From: Candidatus Sysuiplasma superficiale
GTDB lineage: Archaea > Thermoplasmatota > Thermoplasmata > Sysuiplasmatales > Sysuiplasmataceae
NCBI GenBank assembly: GCA_019720975.1
Contig: JAGVSJ010000001.1
Location: forward strand, 62,001 to 126,000
Direction of reading: 5' to 3'
Length of the DNA stretch: 64,000 nt
A program made the position numbers and the translations under genes. Of this stretch, positions 51,681 to 59,835 are shown piece after piece (the first letter of the stretch is position 1; each line of letters starts with the position of its first letter). The notes under the pieces are model-generated. The model was not told where the DNA came from and did not search any database. It was given only the letters and a program-made list of their open reading frames with translations.

Positions 51681-52307
51681 TTATCTTTCTCCTCCAGTCC
51701 TTTCAGCATGTCTTTCTTTCAATCTTTCCAGTATTTCCACATAATCCATTCCTGCGTAATGCAGTGCAAGAAGAAAATGAAAGAGCAGATCCGCCGCCTC
51801 GTCGACGGCCTGTGCAGTCCTTCCATCCTTGGCACTGATTATGAACTCAGCTGCCTCTTCCCCGACTTTTTTCAGCGGCTCATCCTTCCTTGAGAGCGTC
51901 CTGAAAACGTATGAAGCTGTATCGGCCTTCTTCGATCTCTCCTCAAAGAGTTCTTCAAGAAGAAGAGGAATGACAAGAAGGCTGCCGTTCCATTCATTTC
52001 CATCAGGATAAAAGCAGCTCCTCCTTCCCGTGTGACAGACCTTTCCTTGTCCCTCCACAATGACCCTTGCGAGAAGAGAGTCGCCATCGCAGTCTTCCCT
52101 GAGTTCGACAAGTCTTAGCTTGTTTCCTGATGTCTCGCCTTTCATCCAGAGAGCTCCCCTGCTTCTGCTCCAGAAATGGACATACCCTGTCTCCTCGGTT
52201 CTCCTGACTGCTTCGCTGTTTGCGTAGGCGAGCATGAGGACTGACCCGTCCCTTGCGTCCTGCACCACTATGGGTTTCAGCTCCCCTTCCTTCCACATCA
52301 GTGTCAT
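51681..52307 (-). CDS. hisIE: Bifunctional HisIE (phosphoribosyl-AMP cyclohydrolase / phosphoribosyl-ATP pyrophosphatase)
   Basis: A 208-residue fusion for steps two and three of histidine synthesis. The N-terminal HisI half (about 1-115) has [38 protein letters not shown] and a zinc cysteine region [10 protein letters not shown]. The C-terminal HisE half has [18 protein letters not shown] and [15 protein letters not shown]. It is the last gene of the operon and overlaps hisF by 4 bases. Confidence 0.96.
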   Translation of the reverse strand: MTLMWKEGELKPIVVQDARDGSVLMLAYANSEAVRRTEETGYVHFWSRSRGALWMKGETSGNKLRLVELREDCDGDSLLARVIVEGQGKVCHTGRRSCFYPDGNEWNGSLLVIPLLLEELFEERSKKADTASYVFRTLSRKDEPLKKVGEEAAEFIISAKDGRTAQAVDEAADLLFHFLLALHYAGMDYVEILERLKERHAERTGGER

Positions 52308-53059
52308 ATCCGGACCTCTATTCCCTTTGAAAGCAGAGCGCGCTTTACCTTATCTATGCGAAGAATGCCAAAATGGAAAACAGAAGCGGCGAGAGCGGCA
52401 TCAGCCCCACATTCACCGAGCACGGTGATGAAGTCATCAATGCTTCCACACCCTCCGGACGCTATCACCGGTACCTTCAGTGATGAAGATATCTGGGATA
52501 CCAGTCTCCTGTCATAGCCGTTGAGCGTCCCGTCTGCATCTCTGCTTGTCAGAAGGATTTCACCGGCACCAAGTTCCTGAACCCTGCGTGACCATTCGAT
52601 TGCGTCAATACCGGTAGGGATGCTGCCTGAGCCGATGTAAACCTCATACATATTGAGGTGACTGTTCCAGGCAGCGTCAATTGAAACAACTATACACTGG
52701 CTCCCGAATTCGTCGCTTGCCTTCCCTATTATATCAGGATTTCTCACAGCGGCTGTATTTAGTGCCACCTTGTCAGCGCCGCTGCCTAGTGCTCTGGATA
52801 TGTCTTGAATGGATTTTATGCCGCCTCCTGCAGTGAGAGGTATGAAGAGTGATGAGGCAGTGTCGCTGAGTCTCTGAAACATCATCTCCCTTGACGAGAG
52901 CGTTGCATCTATGTCGAGCCACACTATCTCATCAGCTCCCTCATTTTCATATCTGCAGGAGAGTTGGACGGGATCGCCGGTGCTCTTAACGTTACTGAAA
53001 TTCACACCTTTGACCACTCTTTCGCCGAGGATGTCCAGGCAGGGTATTATTCTCTTCAC
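52304..53059 (-). CDS. hisF: Imidazole glycerol phosphate synthase, cyclase subunit
   Basis: A 251-residue TIM-barrel enzyme that, with HisH, makes IGP and AICAR from PRFAR. The catalytic aspartates are in [14 protein letters not shown] and VVSIDAAWN. Phosphate-binding TAGGGIKSI and [11 protein letters not shown] are in place. It overlaps hisIE by 4 bases and starts 6 bases after hisB. Confidence 0.97.
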   Translation of the reverse strand: MKRIIPCLDILGERVVKGVNFSNVKSTGDPVQLSCRYENEGADEIVWLDIDATLSSREMMFQRLSDTASSLFIPLTAGGGIKSIQDISRALGSGADKVALNTAAVRNPDIIGKASDEFGSQCIVVSIDAAWNSHLNMYEVYIGSGSIPTGIDAIEWSRRVQELGAGEILLTSRDADGTLNGYDRRLVSQISSSLKVPVIASGGCGSIDDFITVLGECGADAALAASVFHFGILRIDKVKRALLSKGIEVRI

Positions 53060-53064
53060 GGCAA

Positions 53065-53625
53065 TCAGTCCACCTCGAGCATGACATTTCCCTTGACTGA
53101 TAAGTCACCGGTCCTCCTCTCGATAGCCTGCCTCAGAGCAATACCGAGTGCCTTGAAGGATGCTTCCACTGTGTGGTGGTGGTCGGTGCCTCTGATTACA
53201 ACGACATGCAGATTGATAGCAGCGTTCGCTGCCAGGCTTGATAGAAAATGCCCGAAAGGTTCCATGATGTCGTCGGTTGCAAAATAGCTTCTTCCCGAAA
53301 GATCGACAGAGACGAGCACGAGAGAATCGTCCATGGGGACAGTCGCACTACCGATTCTTTTCACCGATGCATCTTCGATGCATCGCTTCAATGCGATCCC
53401 GAGGCAGATTGCGACATCTTCGCTTATGTGATGCTCCATATCCCCCACGGCGCTGACGGACAAGTCGAATGAAGCGTAACGTGCAAGAGTGGCTAGCATG
53501 TGCTTGAGCATCTGCAGTCCGTCGACTTCACAGGTGCATTTACCCGATCCGTCAGCGTTCAGTGACAGGACGACACGTGTTTCCCTTGTTTCCCTCTTTA
53601 CCCTGTGTATTCTCCTTCCGGACAT
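53065..53625 (-). CDS. hisB: Imidazoleglycerol-phosphate dehydratase
   Basis: A 186-residue monofunctional IGP dehydratase. It has the manganese ligands in HMLATLARYASFDL, MEHHISEDVAICLGIAL, and DHHHTVEASFKALGIALR. No histidinol-phosphate phosphatase domain is fused and no separate phosphatase gene occurs in the operon. Confidence 0.96.
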   Translation of the reverse strand: MSGRRIHRVKRETRETRVVLSLNADGSGKCTCEVDGLQMLKHMLATLARYASFDLSVSAVGDMEHHISEDVAICLGIALKRCIEDASVKRIGSATVPMDDSLVLVSVDLSGRSYFATDDIMEPFGHFLSSLAANAAINLHVVVIRGTDHHHTVEASFKALGIALRQAIERRTGDLSVKGNVMLEVD

Positions 53626-53642
53626 GATTCAGCACCTTTAAC

Positions 53643-54368
53643 TCACATTTTATTCCGAAACCCTTCTACCAGCTTCATGAAGGATGAGCGCTGACCGTAC
53701 AGTATTCGGCCAAGTATGGCGCCGTCAGCACCACAGCGGCGGAGTGCCATCAGGTCATCCACGCCTGATACACCACCTGCGACAATCAGAGGGTGTTTTA
53801 CCACCTTGCGTATCCTCCTTACGCCGGCAATATCAATTCCTGTGAGACGACCCTCCACTGAGACATCGGTAGCGATTAGCGAGTGAAGGGGAAGATAGTC
53901 ACATTCGGCGGCCGCCACCTCGGGAAGGACAGGATATTCCGTTGTCCATCCTGAAATACTCACACTGGTGCCTCTGAAGTCGATCGATGCTACCACTCTT
54001 CCGGGAAAAGAGTTGACGAGCTGTTCGAACATTCTCCTGTCACTGAATATGATCGTGGAAACAACAACCGCATCGGCGCCCATGTCCAGATATCTTGATG
54101 CGTCTGAACTGCTTCTTATTCCACCGCCGATCTGAATTTTGGCTCTGGCCGAGGAGAGTAACTCACCAATTGTCCTTTTATTCTCTTCCGAAGGAACACC
54201 AAGTGCGGAGTCAAGATCGACAACATGAATCCTTTCTGCACCCTGCGACTGCCACTCCTCCAGAAGGTTGAGAGGGGAAGGATTACTGTATACCTCCGAT
54301 CCAGGAACACCGCCTACAAGCTTTACTGCCTGACCTCTGTGCAGGTCTATGGAAGGAATTATCTGCAC
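53643..54368 (-). CDS. hisA: Phosphoribosylformimino-AICAR ribotide isomerase
   Basis: A 241-residue TIM-barrel isomerase. It shows IPSIDLHRGQAVKLVGGVPG with the first catalytic aspartate, IHVVDLDSALG, QIGGGIRSS and LIATDVSVEGRLTGID with the second. The start overlaps hisH by 10 bases and its end lies 17 bases before hisB. Confidence 0.96.
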   Translation of the reverse strand: MQIIPSIDLHRGQAVKLVGGVPGSEVYSNPSPLNLLEEWQSQGAERIHVVDLDSALGVPSEENKRTIGELLSSARAKIQIGGGIRSSSDASRYLDMGADAVVVSTIIFSDRRMFEQLVNSFPGRVVASIDFRGTSVSISGWTTEYPVLPEVAAAECDYLPLHSLIATDVSVEGRLTGIDIAGVRRIRKVVKHPLIVAGGVSGVDDLMALRRCGADGAILGRILYGQRSSFMKLVEGFRNKM

Positions 54369-54985
54369 AGGTTCACTCTCCTGCAGTATTCAACGAAGTT
54401 GCCTATGAGTCTTAATCCCTGTTTTGAGCTCTTTTCGGGGTGAAACTGAACGCCGAAAATGTTTTCATGCGCTACCGCGCTCACGAATGATACCGCTCCG
54501 CCATCCCATCCGAGAGTTGTGCTCGCAGCAACATCTTCTGAATTGGCTGGTACAGGGACAAACGAATGAACAAAATAGAAAGCTTCGCCGTTCTGTATTC
54601 CGCTGAAAAGCATGTTTTCACCACGTGTGTATACCCTTTCCCAGCCGGTGTTGGGAACCTTGCGTGCACTGAGTCTGCGGACGGTGCCCGGTATGAGGGA
54701 GAGACCTCTTCCGGCACCCTCCTCGCTGGAGTCCAGAAGAAGCTGGCAACCAAGGCATATGCCCAGGACAGGTACTTCCCTCATCCGCTCTGCAACTCTC
54801 TCCCTTTCTTCAACGAACCATCTGCTTCCGGCCGAAAATGAGCCGACACCAGGGAGGATGATTCCATCGGCCGGAAAGAGTTCTGACGGAGTTTTGGCAA
54901 CACGGACTTCCGCACCAGTGAGACGGACAGCCTTTGTTATGCTGTGCATGTTGCCGACGCCATAGCAGGCAACCGAAATCTTCAA
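54359..54985 (-). CDS. hisH: Imidazole glycerol phosphate synthase, glutaminase subunit
   Basis: A class I glutamine amidotransferase of about 208 residues supplying ammonia to HisF. The nucleophile lies in VLGICLGCQLLLDSSEEG and the His-Glu pair in GVQFHPEKSSKQG. I start it at TTG 54985, where the terminus becomes MKISVACYGVGNM and the TTGA overlaps the hisC stop. The longer frame from 55009 looks artificial. Confidence 0.94.
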   Translation of the reverse strand: MKISVACYGVGNMHSITKAVRLTGAEVRVAKTPSELFPADGIILPGVGSFSAGSRWFVEERERVAERMREVPVLGICLGCQLLLDSSEEGAGRGLSLIPGTVRRLSARKVPNTGWERVYTRGENMLFSGIQNGEAFYFVHSFVPVPANSEDVAASTTLGWDGGAVSFVSAVAHENIFGVQFHPEKSSKQGLRLIGNFVEYCRRVNLCR

Positions 54986-56064
54986 GGCATCCCACCCATG
55001 ACACCACATAGCCCGGCAAGGAAAGCATCATTTTCTCCTCTGCTCCTGACAGTTATCCTAATGCATCCTTCGTACCCGGGCTGGCTGATCCGTCTTGTAA
55101 ATATCCCTCTTGCCACGAGGCCATTGAAGATTGGGTCGCAGTCCGCGCCGAAATCCACCAGCAAAAAATTCGCACATGAGGGATAAACTGTAACCCCCAT
55201 GCGCTCAAGTCTCTCCCTCAGGTATTCCCTTTCACTTGCATTTCTCTCCCTGACTTCATTCACAAAATTCTGATCCGAAAGGGCTTCAAGTGCAAGACTC
55301 TGTGACACAGAGGGCACATTGAACGGATTCTTTATTTTCCTCAGAAGGAATGCAATTTCCTTCGAGGAAATGGAATACCCTATCCTGAAATTTGTGAGGC
55401 CATATATCTTGGAGAATGTCCTGACCACAACGAGATTAGTATATTCATTCACAAGAGATGTGAGGGATTGACCGGCATATTCGGCATATGCTTCATCCAG
55501 GATGACTATTCCGGGGAATTCTTCGGCAAGTGAGCCTATCGTCTCGCCATCAAACAGGTTACCGGCAGGGTTGTTTGGATTTGAGATAAAGAGCACTTTG
55601 CCGCGTTCCGGCCTGAATCCCTTGAGCTCCGGGGGCTTTCCTATCGACGGATTCAGCACCTTCGCTCCACCTATCCTTGCAAGGCGGCTGTACATCCAGT
55701 ATTCGGGCAGAGGAACAATGGCAGTATCACCATGGTTTACGAAAACCCTGACAATCATGTCAATTACCTCATCCGCGCCACAACCAACAACAACCTGATC
55801 AGGAGTCACGCCGTTCAATGAAGCTATTTTCTGTCTCAGGTTATATGCCGTCTGATCTGGATAGTATGTGCATCCTTCAAGACCGCCGATGATTGCAGAC
55901 ATCTTGCCCTCAAGCATCTCTCTGATACGCGGAGCCGGTCCGTACGGACTTGTGTTGTCATTCATTCTTACTGTTGAGGTGCCGCGTGGGTAGAAATACA
56001 GATATTCCTCGGCCGATACTGCCTCTACCCTTGCAACCGCTTCTGCTCTGAAAAAGCCTTTCAA
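54982..56064 (-). CDS. hisC: Histidinol-phosphate aminotransferase
   Basis: A 360-residue PLP enzyme. Marks are RMNDNTSPYGPAPRI at the N terminus, FISNPNNPAGNLF, ILDEAYAEYAG, the PLP lysine in VVRTFSKIYGLTNFRIGYS and IRITVRSRGEN near the end. It starts at TTG 56064, three bases after the hisD stop, and its stop overlaps the TTG of hisH. Confidence 0.95.
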   Translation of the reverse strand: MKGFFRAEAVARVEAVSAEEYLYFYPRGTSTVRMNDNTSPYGPAPRIREMLEGKMSAIIGGLEGCTYYPDQTAYNLRQKIASLNGVTPDQVVVGCGADEVIDMIVRVFVNHGDTAIVPLPEYWMYSRLARIGGAKVLNPSIGKPPELKGFRPERGKVLFISNPNNPAGNLFDGETIGSLAEEFPGIVILDEAYAEYAGQSLTSLVNEYTNLVVVRTFSKIYGLTNFRIGYSISSKEIAFLLRKIKNPFNVPSVSQSLALEALSDQNFVNEVRERNASEREYLRERLERMGVTVYPSCANFLLVDFGADCDPIFNGLVARGIFTRRISQPGYEGCIRITVRSRGENDAFLAGLCGVMGGMP

Positions 56065-56067
56065 AGT

Positions 56068-57384
56068 TCATCGCCTCTTTTCCGCTGCTGCACGGTCACC
56101 TCTGAGCCTCATACAAAGGGAATGGATTCTGAGGCCCTCACATTCAGCGAGATTTGAACCAAAACCGGACAGTTTCTCAGCAGTCACGCTACTGAGTTTC
56201 TGCCTTTCCACAACCTTCATGAAATCTGATACCTGCAGGGGCGAGGAGAAGCGCGCTGTTCCCATTGTCGGAAGTATATGGTTTGTGCCTGAAATGTAAT
56301 CGCCGAAAGCAACGGAGGAGTATTTTCCAATGAAAACAGAGCCGGCATTCCTTAAACCTTCGGCTATCTCCTCTGCGACGGTTCCAACGGCAAAAAGGTG
56401 TTCGGGCGCGTATGCTTCTGCAAATACACCCATCAGTTTCGGAGAACGCACGTGAACAGAGGCGAAATTGCGTTCCAGATTCATAGCAGTGCGTTTCCCT
56501 GAATGTGAAATTATTTCCCCGAGAAGCTTCAGGACTCCTTCGATTAATTCGCTGGAGTCGCTGCAGAGAACCGCAGTTGCACCTGAGCCATGCTCCATCT
56601 GAGCAAGCAGCTCATATGCGATCATCTCCATCTCAGAATATGCTGTTGCGTCCGCAATCACAAGTATCTCTGTTGGTCCTGCAATGGAGTCCGTACCGAC
56701 GAGCCCCATCGAAAGGGCTGCTGCCTTTGCCTTCGCCACATACATGTTACCGGGACCAACTATTTTGTCGACCCTTCTGATACTCTCTGTTCCGTATGCC
56801 ATGGCAGCAATGGCCTGTGCCCCTCCAACCGTGAAAATGCGCTTTACACCTGAAAGCTGGCATGCAGCTGCAATATACCTGATCCTGCTGCCATCCCTGT
56901 CAGGCGGCGTGAAGATGACTAAATCATCAACACCCGCGATTTTTGCTGGCACTGAAGCCATGAGAACAGTGGACGGATAGGCGTAAATCCCGCCTGGTAC
57001 GTAAATTCCGACCCTTCTCAGAGGAACATAGCTTCTTTCCAGCCAGGAGCCGTCGAACCGAAGCAGTGAACCGGAAGGTCTGCTGTCTGAATGGAAACGT
57101 GTTATGTTTGCAGAGGCTGTCTTCATTGCTTCAATAACATCGTCATCGACATCCGATGCCAGTTCCCCGATCTCGTCCGTATCCAGCATCAGTTTTTTCA
57201 GCCTGATACCGTCCAGTTCCTCCGTGAGCTCGAAGAGCGAACGGTCTCCGCCTCTCCTTACCCTTTCCATGATTCTGTGCACTGCCAATTCGGCATCAGC
57301 ATCAGGTCTCTGCATATCTCTGAGTTTGAGTGCAGCTGCCTCGCAACCGTCAGCATCACTGCACTCCATCCGCACACCACTCAA
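56068..57384 (-). CDS. hisD: Histidinol dehydrogenase
   Basis: A 438-residue zinc enzyme that performs the last two oxidations to histidine. It has FTVGGAQAIAAMAYGTESI, IVGPGNMYVAKAKAA, IAGPTEILVIAD, QMEHGSGATAV and APEHLFAVG. It overlaps hisG by 4 bases. Length and motifs are normal. Confidence 0.97.
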   Translation of the reverse strand: MSGVRMECSDADGCEAAALKLRDMQRPDADAELAVHRIMERVRRGGDRSLFELTEELDGIRLKKLMLDTDEIGELASDVDDDVIEAMKTASANITRFHSDSRPSGSLLRFDGSWLERSYVPLRRVGIYVPGGIYAYPSTVLMASVPAKIAGVDDLVIFTPPDRDGSRIRYIAAACQLSGVKRIFTVGGAQAIAAMAYGTESIRRVDKIVGPGNMYVAKAKAAALSMGLVGTDSIAGPTEILVIADATAYSEMEMIAYELLAQMEHGSGATAVLCSDSSELIEGVLKLLGEIISHSGKRTAMNLERNFASVHVRSPKLMGVFAEAYAPEHLFAVGTVAEEIAEGLRNAGSVFIGKYSSVAFGDYISGTNHILPTMGTARFSSPLQVSDFMKVVERQKLSSVTAEKLSGFGSNLAECEGLRIHSLCMRLRGDRAAAEKRR

Positions 57385-58310
57385 GGTACCAGCCTCTCAA
57401 TCCTTGAAACTAGCACACCGGTACACCCCAGAGCCTTCAGGCCCGGTATGATTGCGTTTATTTCTGAAATATCAACCACTGCATGGAGTGCAAAGAAGTC
57501 GTTCCTGCCCGATATTCGCATCGATGTGGGTCCTTCTATTCCTTTGAGCAGTCTGAGTACCTCATTCTCTGATCTGTAAGGCACGTTCACCATGAGGTAC
57601 CTTTTCGACTTGGCATACTGAACGCTTCTTACAAGGCAGAGAAATTCATCGATCTCATCCCTCTTCATCCTGCTGTCCTTGCCGGCTATCACGACAGCTG
57701 AAGATTCCAGCACCCTGCAGAGAGGACGCAGACCATTCATCCGAAGGGTTGAGCCTGTTTCGACAATGTCAGATATGGCGTCAGCGATGCCGATCATAGG
57801 GGCAGCCTCAGTGGTCCCGGAAACAGTCACGATTTCCACCTTTTTTCCAATATTCTCGAAGAACCTTGAGGTAACTCTGGGGTACATTGTTGCAATTCTT
57901 GCACCCTCCTCAAGCTCTGACGCATCCTTTGCAGGTGAGTCTTCAGGAACGGCTATACAGAGAGAGCATTTTCCGAAATCCAGCTTCATGATTTCCTCGA
58001 CAGAGTCTTCACCGAATTCCATTACCAGGTCTCTTCCGGTGATGCCAACGTCTGCGCAGCCGGTCGCAACCAGACTGACGATATCCCTTGCTCTCACGAA
58101 CTGCAGTTGATACCCGGATCCCTCATCGTCTGTTACAAGCATCCTGTCATAAAGGGATGGCAGGCCAATGCCAGCCATCGAGAGTATCTCCTCCGCGCCT
58201 TCTCTCAGCCTGCCCCTGCTTGGAACAGCAATCCGGAGCCTGTATTCACTGCACAATGAATACACCCCCGGAACAGCAACTGTTCGGTATTGCAGAAAAA
58301 AATTCTTCAC
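57381..58310 (-). CDS. hisG: ATP phosphoribosyltransferase (long form)
   Basis: The first enzyme of histidine synthesis, usually inhibited by histidine. The catalytic core begins at RLRIAVPSRGRLREGAEEIL and includes CADVGITGRDLVMEFG and SDIVETGSTLRMNGL. The C-terminal regulatory domain (about 225-309) identifies the long, HisZ-independent form. The start is unclear: GTG 58310 gives a 24-residue extension but overlaps the stop of a small upstream ORF by 4 bases, while GTG 58265 or TTG 58256 would give a usual N terminus. Confidence 0.94.
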   Translation of the reverse strand: MKNFFLQYRTVAVPGVYSLCSEYRLRIAVPSRGRLREGAEEILSMAGIGLPSLYDRMLVTDDEGSGYQLQFVRARDIVSLVATGCADVGITGRDLVMEFGEDSVEEIMKLDFGKCSLCIAVPEDSPAKDASELEEGARIATMYPRVTSRFFENIGKKVEIVTVSGTTEAAPMIGIADAISDIVETGSTLRMNGLRPLCRVLESSAVVIAGKDSRMKRDEIDEFLCLVRSVQYAKSKRYLMVNVPYRSENEVLRLLKGIEGPTSMRISGRNDFFALHAVVDISEINAIIPGLKALGCTGVLVSRIERLVP

Positions 58311-58357
58311 GACTCGATGTCGAGGTGAAGTAAACCATACACGGGGTTATCAGCCAT
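58307..58357 (-). CDS. Possible upstream ORF of the his operon (16 residues)
   Basis: ATG 58357 opens a 16-codon frame MADNPVYGLLHLDIES whose TGA overlaps GTG 58310 of hisG as GTGA. A TATA-like TGCATATC about 30 bases upstream would make it leaderless. It has one histidine codon, so classical histidine attenuation is unlikely. It may couple translation into hisG. Confidence 0.3.
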   Translation of the reverse strand: MADNPVYGLLHLDIES

Positions 58358-58402
58358 GTAAATTCCTCTTATGCTTTCACCCGATATGCATTCCCCTAAT
58401 AA

Positions 58403-58420
58403 GCGTTTCGGAAGAAACGC
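58403..58420. repeat. 7-bp perfect hairpin
   Basis: GCGTTTC and GAAACGC enclose four bases. On the plus strand the loop is GGAA; on the minus strand, TTCC followed by TTATT, which could act as a terminator in the spacer upstream of hisG. Confidence 0.45.
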
Positions 58421-58461
58421 AAGCAACTTGCTGTTGGTCCGCGCTTCAAAGCATGGCTGGT

Positions 58462-58571
58462 TGCCTCACAAGAGGGCGGTCACAGTTCGGGTATTGGGAC
58501 GTAAAAGGCGCGAGACCTACGGGGATTAGTCAAAGATCGATTTTCTAGATAACTGACTACGCCGTGAGGCA
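58462..58571. ncRNA. Strongly foldable 110-nt segment, candidate leader or small RNA
   Basis: The ends TGCCTCAC (58462-58469) and GTGAGGCA (58564-58571) pair perfectly over 8 bases. The stem continues with GGCG (58475-58478) and CGCC (58560-58563), then GTC and AGTT pair with AACT and GAC, about 19 pairs in total with small bulges. An alternative hairpin TAGTCA/TGACTA (58527-58532, 58554-58559) competes with the inner part. It lies between the divergent his and rps12 operons and does not resemble tRNA, 5S or SRP RNA. Strand is unknown. Confidence 0.4.
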
Positions 58572-58620
58572 GTCTTATCATCCATTCATGTCCGTCTTTG
58601 TCTCTCGAGACATAGAAACG

Positions 58621-58628
58621 TATATATT
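58621..58628 (+). promoter_or_regulatory. TATA box of the rps12 operon
   Basis: TATATATT, about 108 bases before the rps12 start; transcription would begin near 58650. The sequence is nearly symmetric and could also serve the minus strand toward hisG. Confidence 0.5.
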
Positions 58629-58728
58629 CAGCATCATTTTGCTATTATCCCAGTGCTTATCAGGCTTCCTCTTTCTTCATTTGGAGAATTGGTTGTCTGT
58701 TTACCGCCCGTGTTTAGGAGACTTTGAA

Positions 58729-59157
58729 ATGGCCCGTGGAATGAATACAGCAAGAAAGCTGACAAACAGCAGAAAGAAGTTCAGATGGAGTGAAAGAGCC
58801 TATAAGAGGAGAATACTGAGGCTCAAAGAAAAATCTGATCCTCTGGAAGGGGCTCCGCAGGCCAGGGGCATCGTGCTGGAAAAGGTGGGAATTGAAGCAA
58901 AACAGCCGAATTCGGCGATCAGGAAGTGCGTCAAGGTCCAGCTTATAAAAAATGGAAGACAGGTCACAGCTTTTGCAGTCGGTGACGGCGCAATAAATTT
59001 TATTGATGAACATGACGAAGTTCTTGTGGAGGGCATCGGCGGACGTATGGGAAGGTCCTACGGTGACATCCCTGGTGTGAGGTACAAAGTAATCAAGGTT
59101 AACAACGTTTCACTGAATGAACTTGTGCGCGGACGCAAGGAGAAGCCGGTGAGGTGA
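58729..59157 (+). CDS. rps12: Small ribosomal subunit protein uS12
   Basis: A 142-residue archaeal S12 with [20 protein letters not shown] and [17 protein letters not shown], which frame the decoding-site loops. ATG 58729 follows TTAGGAG by about eight bases and gives the conserved [11 protein letters not shown] start. It heads the conserved archaeal translation operon rps12-rps7-aEF-2. Confidence 0.97.
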   Translation: MARGMNTARKLTNSRKKFRWSERAYKRRILRLKEKSDPLEGAPQARGIVLEKVGIEAKQPNSAIRKCVKVQLIKNGRQVTAFAVGDGAINFIDEHDEVLVEGIGGRMGRSYGDIPGVRYKVIKVNNVSLNELVRGRKEKPVR

Positions 59158-59161
59158 AAAT

Positions 59162-59809
59162 ATGCCTGAGGAAGATAATGAAATAGTGAACGATGAGACC
59201 GAGGAACAGGCGGAGAAGGAGGATGAGCCTCAGCAGGTCCTGTTGTATAACGCACTGCTTTTCGGTAAATATGATCTTTCTGAGGTTACTGTATCCGATC
59301 CTGGCCTTGCGAGATACATAAATCTTACTCCGATATACGTTCCGCACACATCGGGCAAGCACGCAGGCAGGAATTTCGGCAAGACGAAGGTCAACATAGT
59401 CGAAAGACTCATAAATCAGATGATGAGGACTGAAAACTATACAGGGAAAAAGAGCAAATCCATAAGAACCGTAGAGAAGGCATTCGACATCATAAATTCA
59501 AAGACGGGAAAAAACCCGGTGCAGATTCTCGTGAGTGCAATAGAGCATGCGGCACCCAGGGAGGAAATCACAAGACTGCAGTTCGGCGGCATATCAGTGC
59601 CGAAAGCTGTTGATGTATCTTCATCTAGAAGGCTTGACCTGGCGCTCAGGTACATATGCCTCGGGGCCGTCAACGCTTCGCACGGCTCCACCAAGGCAAT
59701 AGAACAGTGTCTTGCAGACGAATTAATCCTTGCATCTAACGGCGACATGAACAGTTCAGCAGTGTCGAAGAGAGATGAAATTGAAAGGGTTGCAATGTCG
59801 GCCCGCTGA
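59162..59809 (+). CDS. rps7: Small ribosomal subunit protein uS7
   Basis: A 215-residue S7 with an acidic N-terminal extension (about 1-25, rich in Glu/Asp), NIVERLINQMMRTENYTGKK, NPVQILVSAIEHAAPREEIT and LRYICLGAVNASHGSTKAI. It assembles the 30S head. It starts four bases after rps12. Confidence 0.97.
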   Translation: MPEEDNEIVNDETEEQAEKEDEPQQVLLYNALLFGKYDLSEVTVSDPGLARYINLTPIYVPHTSGKHAGRNFGKTKVNIVERLINQMMRTENYTGKKSKSIRTVEKAFDIINSKTGKNPVQILVSAIEHAAPREEITRLQFGGISVPKAVDVSSSRRLDLALRYICLGAVNASHGSTKAIEQCLADELILASNGDMNSSAVSKRDEIERVAMSAR

Positions 59810-59835
59810 TCACATCCATCGGAAGGGAGATTGAA

